Shown one piece after another: positions 1 through 6,994 of a stretch of 39,038 nucleotides of DNA. The notes beneath the pieces are model-generated. The model was not told the origin of the DNA. It made no database searches and saw only the letters and a list, made by a program, of their open reading frames with translations. Origin of the DNA: Microbacterium marinilacus. Lineage in GTDB: Bacteria; Actinomycetota; Actinomycetes; Actinomycetales; Microbacteriaceae. Location of the stretch: the NCBI RefSeq assembly GCF_019753765.1, contig NZ_JAIJZW010000018.1, forward strand, positions 1 to 39,038, written 5' to 3'. Positions within the stretch are counted from its first letter, which is position 1, and each line of letters starts with the position of its first letter. Position numbers and translations under genes: made by a program.

Positions 1-136
1 GTGCCCATTTGTCGGCAGTCGGCCACGAGACGCGGAAGTAGCCAGCCGCCGCAGCGACCGTCCACTCCTCGTCGACGACCTTGCGGGCAAGGCGGAGCCG
101 TTGGCGCGGCGTCAAGGCCGCATTAGCGTGAGACAC
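1..136 (-). CDS. IS481-family transposase, N-terminal fragment
   Basis: Only the first 45 or so codons are in the window. They begin VSHANAALTPRQRLRLARKV and continue through WTVAAAAGYFRVSWPTADKWA. This is the helix-turn-helix that opens IS481 transposases (family wording 'LTPRxRLRLARxVV...VSWPTAxRWA'). The start is GTG at 136-134, preceded by a strong AGGAGG with a 5-nt spacer. The DDE catalytic domain lies beyond the left edge, so activity cannot be judged. The reading frame is open in what is visible. Confidence 0.85.
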   Translation of the reverse strand, partial: MSHANAALTPRQRLRLARKVVDEEWTVAAAAGYFRVSWPTADKWA

Positions 137-196
137 GAGAACCTCCTGGTTCAGAGCGGAAGCGGTAGCAGCTCCACTCTGCCGGGAGGTTCTCGT
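135..196 (-). promoter_or_regulatory. Inverted repeat that can mask the transposase ribosome-binding site
   Basis: 135-146 and 185-196 form a perfect 12-bp inverted repeat separated by 38 nt. On the minus-strand RNA the downstream arm contains the Shine-Dalgarno GGAGG and touches the GTG start. A transcript entering from argA would carry both arms and could fold the start site shut. This resembles the protection from outside transcription known in IS10 and IS50. The pairing is seen in the sequence; the function is inferred. Confidence 0.55.
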
Positions 197-239
197 CACA
201 TCACGGCAATCAGATCAAACAACGACCCTGGGCACTACA

Positions 240-245
240 CCTAGA
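240..245. repeat. IS481 target site (one copy of the presumed 6-bp duplication)
   Basis: CCTAGA fits NCTAGN, the target duplicated by Bordetella IS481. The CTA at 241-243 is, on the minus strand, the TAG stop of argA. Only one copy is visible because the other flank of the element is outside the window. Confidence 0.6.
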
Positions 246-756
246 GCAGCTTCAGCATCCGCGTGTTGCCCAGCGTGTTGGGCTTCACGTGAGCCAGGTC
301 GAGGAACTCGGCCACGCCCTCGTCGCGGCTGCGCACGAGCTGCGAGTACACGTCCGGGTCGACGATCTGCTCCCCGATGGGCGCGAACCCGCGGCGGGTG
401 AAGAAGTCCACCTCGAAGGTCAGGCAGAACAGACGCTTCAGGCCGAGGCCGCGCGCGGCGTGCTCGAGACCCTCCACGATCGCGCGGCCGACGCCGCGGT
501 GCAGCCAGCCGTCGTCGACGATCAGGGTGCGCACCTCGCCGAGGTCCTCCCACATGACGTGCAGCGCACCGCAGCCGACGACGCGACTCTCCGACTCGGC
601 GACGAGGAACTGCTGCGTCGCCTCGTACAGCGTCACGAGGTCCTTGCCCAGCAGGATCCTCCGCTGCACGTACGGCTCGAGCAGGCGGTGGATCTGCGGG
701 ACGTCGGCGGCACGCGCCGCACGCACGACGAATCCGTCTGCCGCGTGCTGTGTCAT
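241..756 (-). CDS. argA: N-acetylglutamate synthase (GNAT amino-acid N-acetyltransferase)
   Basis: This 171-residue protein should acetylate L-glutamate with acetyl-CoA, the first step of arginine biosynthesis. It resembles the short mycobacterial enzyme (Rv2747 type) rather than the long kinase-fused E. coli ArgA. Shared stretches include KDLVTLYEA, VVGCGALHVMWEDLGEVRT and the C-terminal AEFLDLAHVKPNTLGNTRML. The acetyl-CoA P-loop is RGVGRAIV (about residues 87-94). The ATG at 756 is preceded by TAGGCT (768-763) and a 6-nt gap with no Shine-Dalgarno, which suggests a leaderless mRNA. The IS481 end lies immediately after the stop codon, so the gene is intact but has lost its native 3' flank. 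A general GNAT role is possible but less likely. Confidence 0.88.
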   Translation of the reverse strand: MTQHAADGFVVRAARAADVPQIHRLLEPYVQRRILLGKDLVTLYEATQQFLVAESESRVVGCGALHVMWEDLGEVRTLIVDDGWLHRGVGRAIVEGLEHAARGLGLKRLFCLTFEVDFFTRRGFAPIGEQIVDPDVYSQLVRSRDEGVAEFLDLAHVKPNTLGNTRMLKLL

Positions 757-762
757 ACGGCC

Positions 763-768
763 AGCCTA
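763..768 (-). promoter_or_regulatory. -10 box of a leaderless argA promoter
   Basis: TAGGCT on the minus strand matches TANNNT and ends 6 nt before the argA ATG. Transcription starting 6-7 nt after the box would begin at the start codon. No convincing -35 is visible. The same spacing recurs at three other genes in this window. Confidence 0.45.
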
Positions 769-800
769 GGACCGCGACCCTGGGCGCCCGGCGACAGCAC

Positions 801-823
801 GCGCAGGTCGGCCCGGTCTGCGC
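801..823 (-). terminator. Possible hairpin after lacZ
   Basis: GCGCAG (801-806) and CTGCGC (818-823) form a short inverted repeat a few bases past the lacZ stop codon on the minus strand. There is no U-tract, so this is a weak terminator candidate. Confidence 0.25.
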
Positions 824-826
824 CGG

Positions 827-3751
827 CTACGCCGGCTCGTCGGGCTCCTCCGCGGCGTCCGCGTCGACCTGCTCCAGCAGCAGCGAGATCGACAGCGGAC
901 GCGCGGTCAGCCGGTGGCGGGGCAGGATGCCCGGACCGCACGTCGCCGTGCCGACGCCCGACTGCGCGAGGTCGACGGACACGTGCGTGCGACCGTCGGC
1001 CTCGAGCTCCCAGCCGTGCCGCGCCGCGGCGATCGCGGCGCGGGAGAAAGGCGAGACCGTCAGGGCGAAGGGCTCCGAGAGCGTGCGCACCCGCAGCCCG
1101 CCCCGTGCGGTCAGGACCGTCGCGTCGACGACGCCCCGGCGCGATCCGCTCTCCTGGGGGAACACGTCGTCGACGACGAGATCGGCCGGCCCGAGGTCGT
1201 ACCAGCCGAACCGGGCGGCGGCGCGCATGTCGGGATAGGACGGCATGGGGCCGAGCCCGGCCATCCGGACGCCGGCGGGCGCCGCCTCGATCACGAGGTC
1301 GAGGCCGAGGCGTGCCCACGCGTGCGGCCACCGCCCCACCGGGTCGAACACGGCGTCCAGCCGGACGGCCCGCTCGCCCACCGGCGTCCACAGCAGGTCG
1401 GCGTCCACGGCCAGGCCGGTGATGGGCGCGCCGGTCCGCACGCGCACCCGCGTGCCGCCGCTCTCGGGCGAGAGCTGCTGCAGCCTCGGCACCATCCGGT
1501 CCATCCCGATGTCGCGCCAGCGGGTCGCCACGGGCGGAAGGTCGAGCTCGTCGTCCGCGACGTCGAGGTCGTTGTCGGTGGGCGCGCGCCAGAGGCCGAC
1601 CGAGGGGCCGCGCAGCGGGAGGCTCCCGATGCGCGTCAGCTCGCCCGTCACCGCGTCGATCTCGCAGGCGGGGCGGGCGGACGACGCATCCGCGGACGGC
1701 GCCGGGGCGACCGCGACCGCATGGACGACCGACTGCCCGGCGCCCAGCACGTGGCCGGCATCCGCCCAGGGCTGCGCGCCGACGCCGACGGCGGTCACGG
1801 TGACGACGTCGGCCACCGCGGCCTCGATCGACACACGGGCCTCGTGCGGCAGCGCCACCTCTGCCCGCAAGCGCGGTCCGCACGCCGGGACGGCGAGCTC
1901 TCCGGAGGCGAGGACGCGGCCGTCGACGCGGCGTTCCCAGGTCAGCGCCACCTGCCCCTCGAGCCGCAGGAAGTCCCAGCGGTTCTCGATGCGCACGCCG
2001 GTGCGATCCCCGGCGACATCGATGCGCACCGGCGCGATGACCGCCGCGTAGTGCAGCAGCCCCGGGCGCGGCTCGCGATCGGCGCTCACGAGCCCGTCGA
2101 TCACGTAGTTGCCGTCGTGCACGGCCTCCCCGAAGTCGCCGCCGTATCGGAGGCGGCGCACGCCGTCGTCGCCGGTCACCGCGATGGCCTGCTCCACCCA
2201 CTCCCACACGAACCCGCCCGCGATCCTCGGGTAGCGCTCGAACAGGTCCCAGTACTCCTCGAGCCCGCCGGGCCCCGTGCCCATCGCGTGCGCGAACTCG
2301 CACTGCAGGAAGGGGAGCGACGCGCGCCGCACGGTGTCGGCGTCCGCGTCGTACGGCAACGCGTCGACGGTCTCCTGACCGATCTCGCGCACCTCGGCGT
2401 GACTGGCGTACATCCGCGAGTAGACGTCGACGTACCGGCTGCCGCGGTCGCCCTCGTAGTGGACCAGACGGGTCGGGTCGAAGCCCTTCACCCATCGCGA
2501 CATCGCCTCGAGGTTGGCGCCCTCGTGCGCCTCGTTGCCGAGCGACCACATGATGACGCTCGGGTGGTTCTTGTCGCGGTGCACGGTGCGCCGCATCCGG
2601 TCGAGGTAGGCGTCCCGCCACCGCGGGTCCGCGCTGGGGTTTCCGCTCCAGCCCACGTGCTCGAAGCCGTGCGACTCGAGGTCGCACTCGTCGATCACCC
2701 AGAAGCCGAGCTCGTCGAAGAGGTCGAGCGTGTCGGGGTGCGGCGGATAGTGCGAGGTGCGGACGGCGTTGATGTGGTGCCGCTTCATCAGCAGCAGGTC
2801 GGCCCTCGCATCGGCGGCGTCGAAGACGCGCCCGCGCTCGGGGTGATGCTCGTGCCGGTTGACGCCGCGCAGCATGATCGGCGCACCGTTGACGAGCAGC
2901 TGCGCGTCGCGCACCTCCACGCGGCGGAAACCGGCCCGCATCGACACCGTCTCGTCGGCCGTGCGGACGACCACGTCGTAGAGGCGTGGTGTCTCGGCCG
3001 TCCACGGCTCGACCTCGCCGGCGGGGATCCGCTCGTCGGCGGGCGCGTCGATGCCCAGCTCGGGGACGAGGACGCGCGCGGCGCCCGTCGCCCGGACGCG
3101 CACGGACAGCGTGCCCTCCCCCGTCGCCGGGTCGAAGTCGGCCACCAGCTGCACGTCGTCGACCGCCGCGGCGGGACGGGCGAGCAGGGCGACGTCGCGG
3201 AAGATGCCCGGCAGCCACCACATGTCCTGGTTCTCGATGTAGGTGGCGTCGCTGAACTGCGCCACGCGCACGGCGAGCCGGTTCGCGGTGGGCACCAGCA
3301 CGTCGGTCACGTCGAACTCGTGGGTCAGCCGACTGCCGCGCGTCGTGCCGAGCAGCGCGCCGTTGAGCCAGACCTCCGCCGCCGACTCGATGCCGTCGAA
3401 CCGCAGCAGCTGGCGCGGATGCGCAACGACGTCGGCGGGCGCGTCGAAGTCGAGCCGGTAGTCGCCGATCGGGTTCGCGTCCGGCGGGTGCGGCGGGTCG
3501 ACCGGGAACGGCATCTGCACGTTGGAGTACGCGGGCGCGCCGAAGCCCTGCAGGTTCCAGTGCGCGGGCACGTCGATAGCGTCCCAGTCGTCCACGGCGC
3601 GCGTCTGCCAGCCGTCGTCGGGCGCCGCCCGCAGCGCGGGCGACAGCCGGAAGCGCCACGAGCCGTTCAGGCTCTGCACGGGCGCGTCGGAGCGCAGGCG
3701 CGCACGGGGCGGAAGGGAGCCGACGCCGGGGCGCGGAAGGGCGATGTCGAT
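827..3751 (-). CDS. lacZ: Beta-galactosidase, GH2 family (LacZ-like)
   Basis: The protein hydrolyses beta-galactosides, probably galactose-containing oligosaccharides in the cytosol. In order it has an N-terminal sugar-binding domain (SLNGSWRFRLS), an Ig-like domain, a TIM barrel (RGVNRHEHHP, VRTSHYPPHP) and a C-terminal small-chain domain (LWRAPTDND). The acid/base Glu is in SLGNEAHEG (about residue 407) and the nucleophile in QCEFAHAMG (about 485), counted from the start used here. The start is unusual: family-like sequence (DIALPRPGVGSLPPRARLRSDAP) extends 24 codons above the first canonical start, GTG at 3679, which lacks a ribosome-binding site. A GGAGG lies 5 nt before an ATC codon at 3751-3749, so ATC is proposed as the start. 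At 974 residues the length is typical. It is the last gene of the sugar operon, 21 nt after the dehydratase. Confidence 0.9.
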   Translation of the reverse strand: MDIALPRPGVGSLPPRARLRSDAPVQSLNGSWRFRLSPALRAAPDDGWQTRAVDDWDAIDVPAHWNLQGFGAPAYSNVQMPFPVDPPHPPDANPIGDYRLDFDAPADVVAHPRQLLRFDGIESAAEVWLNGALLGTTRGSRLTHEFDVTDVLVPTANRLAVRVAQFSDATYIENQDMWWLPGIFRDVALLARPAAAVDDVQLVADFDPATGEGTLSVRVRATGAARVLVPELGIDAPADERIPAGEVEPWTAETPRLYDVVVRTADETVSMRAGFRRVEVRDAQLLVNGAPIMLRGVNRHEHHPERGRVFDAADARADLLLMKRHHINAVRTSHYPPHPDTLDLFDELGFWVIDECDLESHGFEHVGWSGNPSADPRWRDAYLDRMRRTVHRDKNHPSVIMWSLGNEAHEGANLEAMSRWVKGFDPTRLVHYEGDRGSRYVDVYSRMYASHAEVREIGQETVDALPYDADADTVRRASLPFLQCEFAHAMGTGPGGLEEYWDLFERYPRIAGGFVWEWVEQAIAVTGDDGVRRLRYGGDFGEAVHDGNYVIDGLVSADREPRPGLLHYAAVIAPVRIDVAGDRTGVRIENRWDFLRLEGQVALTWERRVDGRVLASGELAVPACGPRLRAEVALPHEARVSIEAAVADVVTVTAVGVGAQPWADAGHVLGAGQSVVHAVAVAPAPSADASSARPACEIDAVTGELTRIGSLPLRGPSVGLWRAPTDNDLDVADDELDLPPVATRWRDIGMDRMVPRLQQLSPESGGTRVRVRTGAPITGLAVDADLLWTPVGERAVRLDAVFDPVGRWPHAWARLGLDLVIEAAPAGVRMAGLGPMPSYPDMRAAARFGWYDLGPADLVVDDVFPQESGSRRGVVDATVLTARGGLRVRTLSEPFALTVSPFSRAAIAAARHGWELEADGRTHVSVDLAQSGVGTATCGPGILPRHRLTARPLSISLLLEQVDADAAEEPDEPA

Positions 3752-3772
3752 GGTGTCCTCCGGTGACTCGGA

Positions 3773-5023
3773 TCAGAACCGCGGCAGCCGCGGGTCGAAG
3801 TCGGGCTGGAAGCGGCGGATGTACCCGGCGTCGTCACGCTCGCGTCGCCCGCTGTCGAGGTAGACGCGGTGCTGGCGGGCGAGCGCCGCCTCGTCGAGCT
3901 CCACGCCGAGGCCCGGCCCGGTGGGCACTGCCACACTGCCTCCGACGATCTCGAGGGCGCCCGGGACGATCACGTCGTCGCCGCGGTTCCAGGGGTAGTG
4001 CGTGTCGCACGCGTACGTGAGCCCGGGGCTCGCGGCGGCGAGGTGCGTCATGGCCGCGAAAGAGATGCCGAGGTGCGAGTTGGAGTGCATCGACAGGCCG
4101 ATGCCGAAGGTCTCGCACACCATGCCGAGCTCGCGCGTGTGCCGCAGCCCGCCCCAGTAGTGGTGGTCGCCGAGGATGATCTGCACGGAGTCCTTCCGCA
4201 CCGCCTCGGGAATCTGCTCGAACGCCACGACGCACATGTTGGTGGCGAGCGGCAGCCCGGTGGCGGCGCGCACCTGCGACATCCCGTCCAGCCCGAGCAC
4301 CGGGTCCTCGAGGTACTCCAGCAGCCCGCCGACCTCGGCCGCCACGCGCTCGGCCGTCTCGACGGTCCAGGCGCCGTTCGGGTCGATCCGCAGCGGATAG
4401 CCGGGGAAGGCCTCCGCCAGCGCGCGGATCGCGGCGATCTCCTCGTCGGGGGGAAGGACGCCCGCCTTCAGCTTGATCGACTCGAAGCCGTAGCGATCGA
4501 TGAGCGCCCGCGCCTGCGCGACGATGCCGTCCGGCGTCGTCGCCTCCCCCCACTCGTCGGCACCGGCGATGCGGCCGGTGCCCGCGTCGGGGTGATCCGC
4601 CCACTTGTAGAACAGGTACGCGCTGTACGGCACGCGTCGCCGGACGGCGCCGCCGAGCAGCTCCGACACCGGCAGTCCGAGGATCTTGCCCTGCGCGTCG
4701 TGGGCGGCCACGTCGATGGGGGCGAGCACCGACCGCAGGTCGCGGCGGGCGAGCGCGTCCGCGCCGAACGACAGCGCCTCGTCGATCGCGCGCTCGATGC
4801 CGTTCAGGTCGAAGACGCTCTTGCCGATCACCGCCGGCACGGCCCGCCGCAGCCACTCGGTGAACTCGGCGCCGCCGTTGCCCTCGCCGAGCCCGACGAC
4901 GCCGCCGTCGACCACGACCTGGACGATGCTGCGCAGCGCGAGCGGCTCGTGCACGCCCGCGACGTTGAGCAGGGGCGGATCTCGGAAGGCGATGGGGGTG
5001 ACGATGACGTCGCGGATGATCAT
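3773..5023 (-). CDS. Enolase-superfamily sugar-acid dehydratase (glucarate dehydratase-like)
   Basis: This 416-residue protein belongs to the mandelate racemase/glucarate dehydratase branch of the enolase superfamily, which removes water from sugar acids using Mg2+. The catalytic KxK is IKLKAG (Lys184, Lys186). Metal ligands are in RIDPNGAW (Asp214) and LEDPV (Glu239), and the general base pair in GDHHYWGG (Asp286) and MHSNSHLG (His313). The C-terminal PGLGVELDEAALARQHRVY matches the GudD tail. The start is ATG at 5023 after GAAGGG; the frame is open upstream, but that part overlaps the permease. It sits between permeases and lacZ, so its true substrate may be an acid derived from galactose or arabinose. 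Only the family, not the substrate, can be read here. Confidence 0.8.
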   Translation of the reverse strand: MIIRDVIVTPIAFRDPPLLNVAGVHEPLALRSIVQVVVDGGVVGLGEGNGGAEFTEWLRRAVPAVIGKSVFDLNGIERAIDEALSFGADALARRDLRSVLAPIDVAAHDAQGKILGLPVSELLGGAVRRRVPYSAYLFYKWADHPDAGTGRIAGADEWGEATTPDGIVAQARALIDRYGFESIKLKAGVLPPDEEIAAIRALAEAFPGYPLRIDPNGAWTVETAERVAAEVGGLLEYLEDPVLGLDGMSQVRAATGLPLATNMCVVAFEQIPEAVRKDSVQIILGDHHYWGGLRHTRELGMVCETFGIGLSMHSNSHLGISFAAMTHLAAASPGLTYACDTHYPWNRGDDVIVPGALEIVGGSVAVPTGPGLGVELDEAALARQHRVYLDSGRRERDDAGYIRRFQPDFDPRLPRF

Positions 5024-5109
5024 GGGAACCCTTCGTTGCGCCGCCCACGGGGGACGGCTCGGCAGCATGCCGGTGGAGAGGACGGAGCGGGTGTTCGGCG
5101 CGGCGCGGT

Positions 5110-6015
5110 CTACTGCTTCACGCTTCCGGCGCTGAGGCCGCCCTGCCAGTAGCGCTGCAGCAGCAGGAAGACGATCATGATCGGCACCAGCGCCAGCAGC
5201 GATCCCGTGATCACGAGGTTGTAGATCGGGGTCGCGCCCACTCCGACCGCCTGCGCGTTCCACTGCTGCAGGCCGATCGTGAGGGGGAACAGATCGGGGT
5301 CGCTCAGCATGATCAGGGGCAGGAAGTAGTTGTTCCACGTCGAGACGACGGAGAACAGCAGCACCGTGACCACGCCCGGCGCGAGGATGCGCAGCGAGAT
5401 CGTGAAGAACGTGCGCAGCTCGCCGGATCCGTCGATGCGTGCCGCCTCGAGCAGCTCGTCGGGGATCGACTCGTTGGCGTAGGTCCAGATCAGGTACAGG
5501 CCGAAGGGCGACGCGAGCGAGGGCACGATGATGGCCCACACGGTGTTCGTCAGGCCCATCTGGCTGAACATGAGGAAGGTCGGCACGGCAAGGGCGGTGC
5601 CGGGGATGGCCACGGCGCCGAGGATGATCGCGAAGACCGCGGCCTTGCCCGGGAAGCGGTACTTCGCCAGGCCGTAGCCCGCCATCGCTGCCAGCAGGGT
5701 CGCGCCGCCGCCTCCGACCGCGACGTAGAGCAGCGTGTTGCCGAGCCACGTCAGGTAGATGCCGTCGTCGTGGGAGAACACCTGGGCGATGTTGTCGAAC
5801 AGCGCGAACGGGCCGGAGAACCACAGGCCGAACGAGCGGAACAGCTCGGGCTGGGTCTTGGTGGCGCTGATCAGCAGCCAGGCGAGCGGGAACAGCGCGT
5901 AGATCGCGAACAGCCCCATGGCGATGGTCAGCCCGAGCGAGCGGCGTGGCCGCCTGCCGGCCGACGCGGAGGAGGACGCCGGACGCGCGCGACGGCGCAG
6001 GGTCGAGGCGGGCAT
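5110..6015 (-). CDS. Sugar ABC transporter permease, MalG/MsmG type
   Basis: One of two membrane subunits of the CUT1-type sugar importer. It has about six hydrophobic segments, starting with LGLTIAMGLFAIYALFPLAW near residue 28. The EAA loop that contacts the ATPase is EAARIDGSGELRTFFTISLRI. The start ATG (6015) overlaps the stop of the preceding permease by one base (TGATG), indicating translational coupling. No ATP-binding subunit is encoded in the operon; actinobacteria often share one MsiK/MsmK-type ATPase among several sugar importers. Hydrophobic residues dominate and no truncation is seen. Confidence 0.88.
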   Translation of the reverse strand: MPASTLRRRARPASSSASAGRRPRRSLGLTIAMGLFAIYALFPLAWLLISATKTQPELFRSFGLWFSGPFALFDNIAQVFSHDDGIYLTWLGNTLLYVAVGGGGATLLAAMAGYGLAKYRFPGKAAVFAIILGAVAIPGTALAVPTFLMFSQMGLTNTVWAIIVPSLASPFGLYLIWTYANESIPDELLEAARIDGSGELRTFFTISLRILAPGVVTVLLFSVVSTWNNYFLPLIMLSDPDLFPLTIGLQQWNAQAVGVGATPIYNLVITGSLLALVPIMIVFLLLQRYWQGGLSAGSVKQ

Positions 6016-6932
6016 CAGGCGTCCTTTCGGCTGCCGCGCAGCTGCACGGCGTAGGCGATGACCGCCGTGACGACGCCCATGATCAGGGCGACGGTCGCGG
6101 CGTAGTTCGGCTGCTGGCCGAGGAAGGCGAGGTTGTAGGCGTACATGTTCGGCGTGTAGTACGTCGGGATCAGGTTGGGGACGATCGTCTTGAGGATGTT
6201 CGGCTCGTTGAAGAGCTGGAAGCTGCCGATGATCGAGAAGATCGACGCGATCACGACGGCGCCGCGGATCGAGGGGATCTTGATGCTCGTCACGATGCGC
6301 AGCTGACCGGCGCCGTCGATCTCGGCCGCCTCGTACAGCTCGTGCGGTATCGCCTTCAGCGCGGCGAAGAAGATCAGCATGTTGTACCCGATGAACTGCC
6401 AGGTGACGATGTTGCCGATCGACAGGAGCAGCCAGTCGGCCGACAGCGGCGCGAGCACATCGCTGCCCACCAGGCGGTTGAGGTTGCCGACGAGGCCGAA
6501 CCGGTCGCCGTAGATGAACCCCCACATCAGCACGGCGACGACGCCCGGCACCGCGTACGGCAGGAAGATCGCGAGGCGGAAGAAGCTCGCCCCGTGCAGC
6601 CGGGCGCTGTCGATCGCCAGCGCGGCGAACAGCGCCAGCCCGAGCATGATCGGCACCTGCACGACCAGGAACAGCAGCACCCGGCCGAGGCCGGAGAGGA
6701 ACTGCGGGTCGGTCAGCACGCCGACGAAGTTATCGGCGCCGACGAAGACCATGCCGCCGATCAGCCGGTTCTGGAACAGGCTGAGCACCACGGCATAGAT
6801 GACCGGTGCCAGCATGACGAGCCCGAACACGACGAGGAACGGCAGGAGGAAGCCGTACCCGGCGCGCGCCTGGGCGAGGTCGGTGCGCGACATGCGCCGG
6901 CGCGAGCGCACGGCGGTCGACGTGGCGGACAT
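6015..6932 (-). CDS. Sugar ABC transporter permease, MalF/MsmF type
   Basis: This is the partner permease of the CUT1 importer, 305 residues, with an arginine-rich cytoplasmic N-terminus (RSRRRMSR) followed by six predicted membrane helices (first helix YGFLLPFLVVFGLVMLAPVIY). The EAA motif is EAAEIDGAGQLRIVTSIKIPSI. It is 62 nt downstream of the arabinofuranosidase and directly coupled to the second permease. Context (GH51 and GH2 enzymes, solute-binding lipoprotein) suggests uptake of arabinose- or galactose-containing oligosaccharides. The specificity is inferred. Confidence 0.88.
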   Translation of the reverse strand: MSATSTAVRSRRRMSRTDLAQARAGYGFLLPFLVVFGLVMLAPVIYAVVLSLFQNRLIGGMVFVGADNFVGVLTDPQFLSGLGRVLLFLVVQVPIMLGLALFAALAIDSARLHGASFFRLAIFLPYAVPGVVAVLMWGFIYGDRFGLVGNLNRLVGSDVLAPLSADWLLLSIGNIVTWQFIGYNMLIFFAALKAIPHELYEAAEIDGAGQLRIVTSIKIPSIRGAVVIASIFSIIGSFQLFNEPNILKTIVPNLIPTYYTPNMYAYNLAFLGQQPNYAATVALIMGVVTAVIAYAVQLRGSRKDA

Positions 6933-6994
6933 AGGGGTCCCTTCGTGGCTGCGGGCTCGCGGGACGCGGAGCGCGTGGGGTCTGGTCGAGGAGG

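Larger units (their letters stand above)
1..239 (-). mobile_element. IS481-family insertion sequence, 5' end (continues past the left edge)
   Basis: The minus strand from position 239 starts TGTAGTGCCCAGGGTCG, a plausible IS481-type terminal repeat, and leads into an IS481-type transposase start. The bases just outside are CCTAGA (240-245), which fits the NCTAGN target known for Bordetella IS481. The outer boundary at 239 is therefore well placed, although the other end and the second target copy are outside the window. The element lies directly against the argA stop codon, and argA transcription would run into it. Confidence 0.8.

Noticed and set aside
3677..3679. GTG as the start of lacZ
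   Set aside because: No ribosome-binding site, and conserved family sequence continues upstream for 24 codons to a site with a well-spaced GGAGG.
5024..5824. N-terminal extension of the dehydratase over the permease gene
   Set aside because: The frame is open only because of GC bias. It overlaps a clear permease, and the enolase family start (MIIRDVIVTP) has its own ribosome-binding site.
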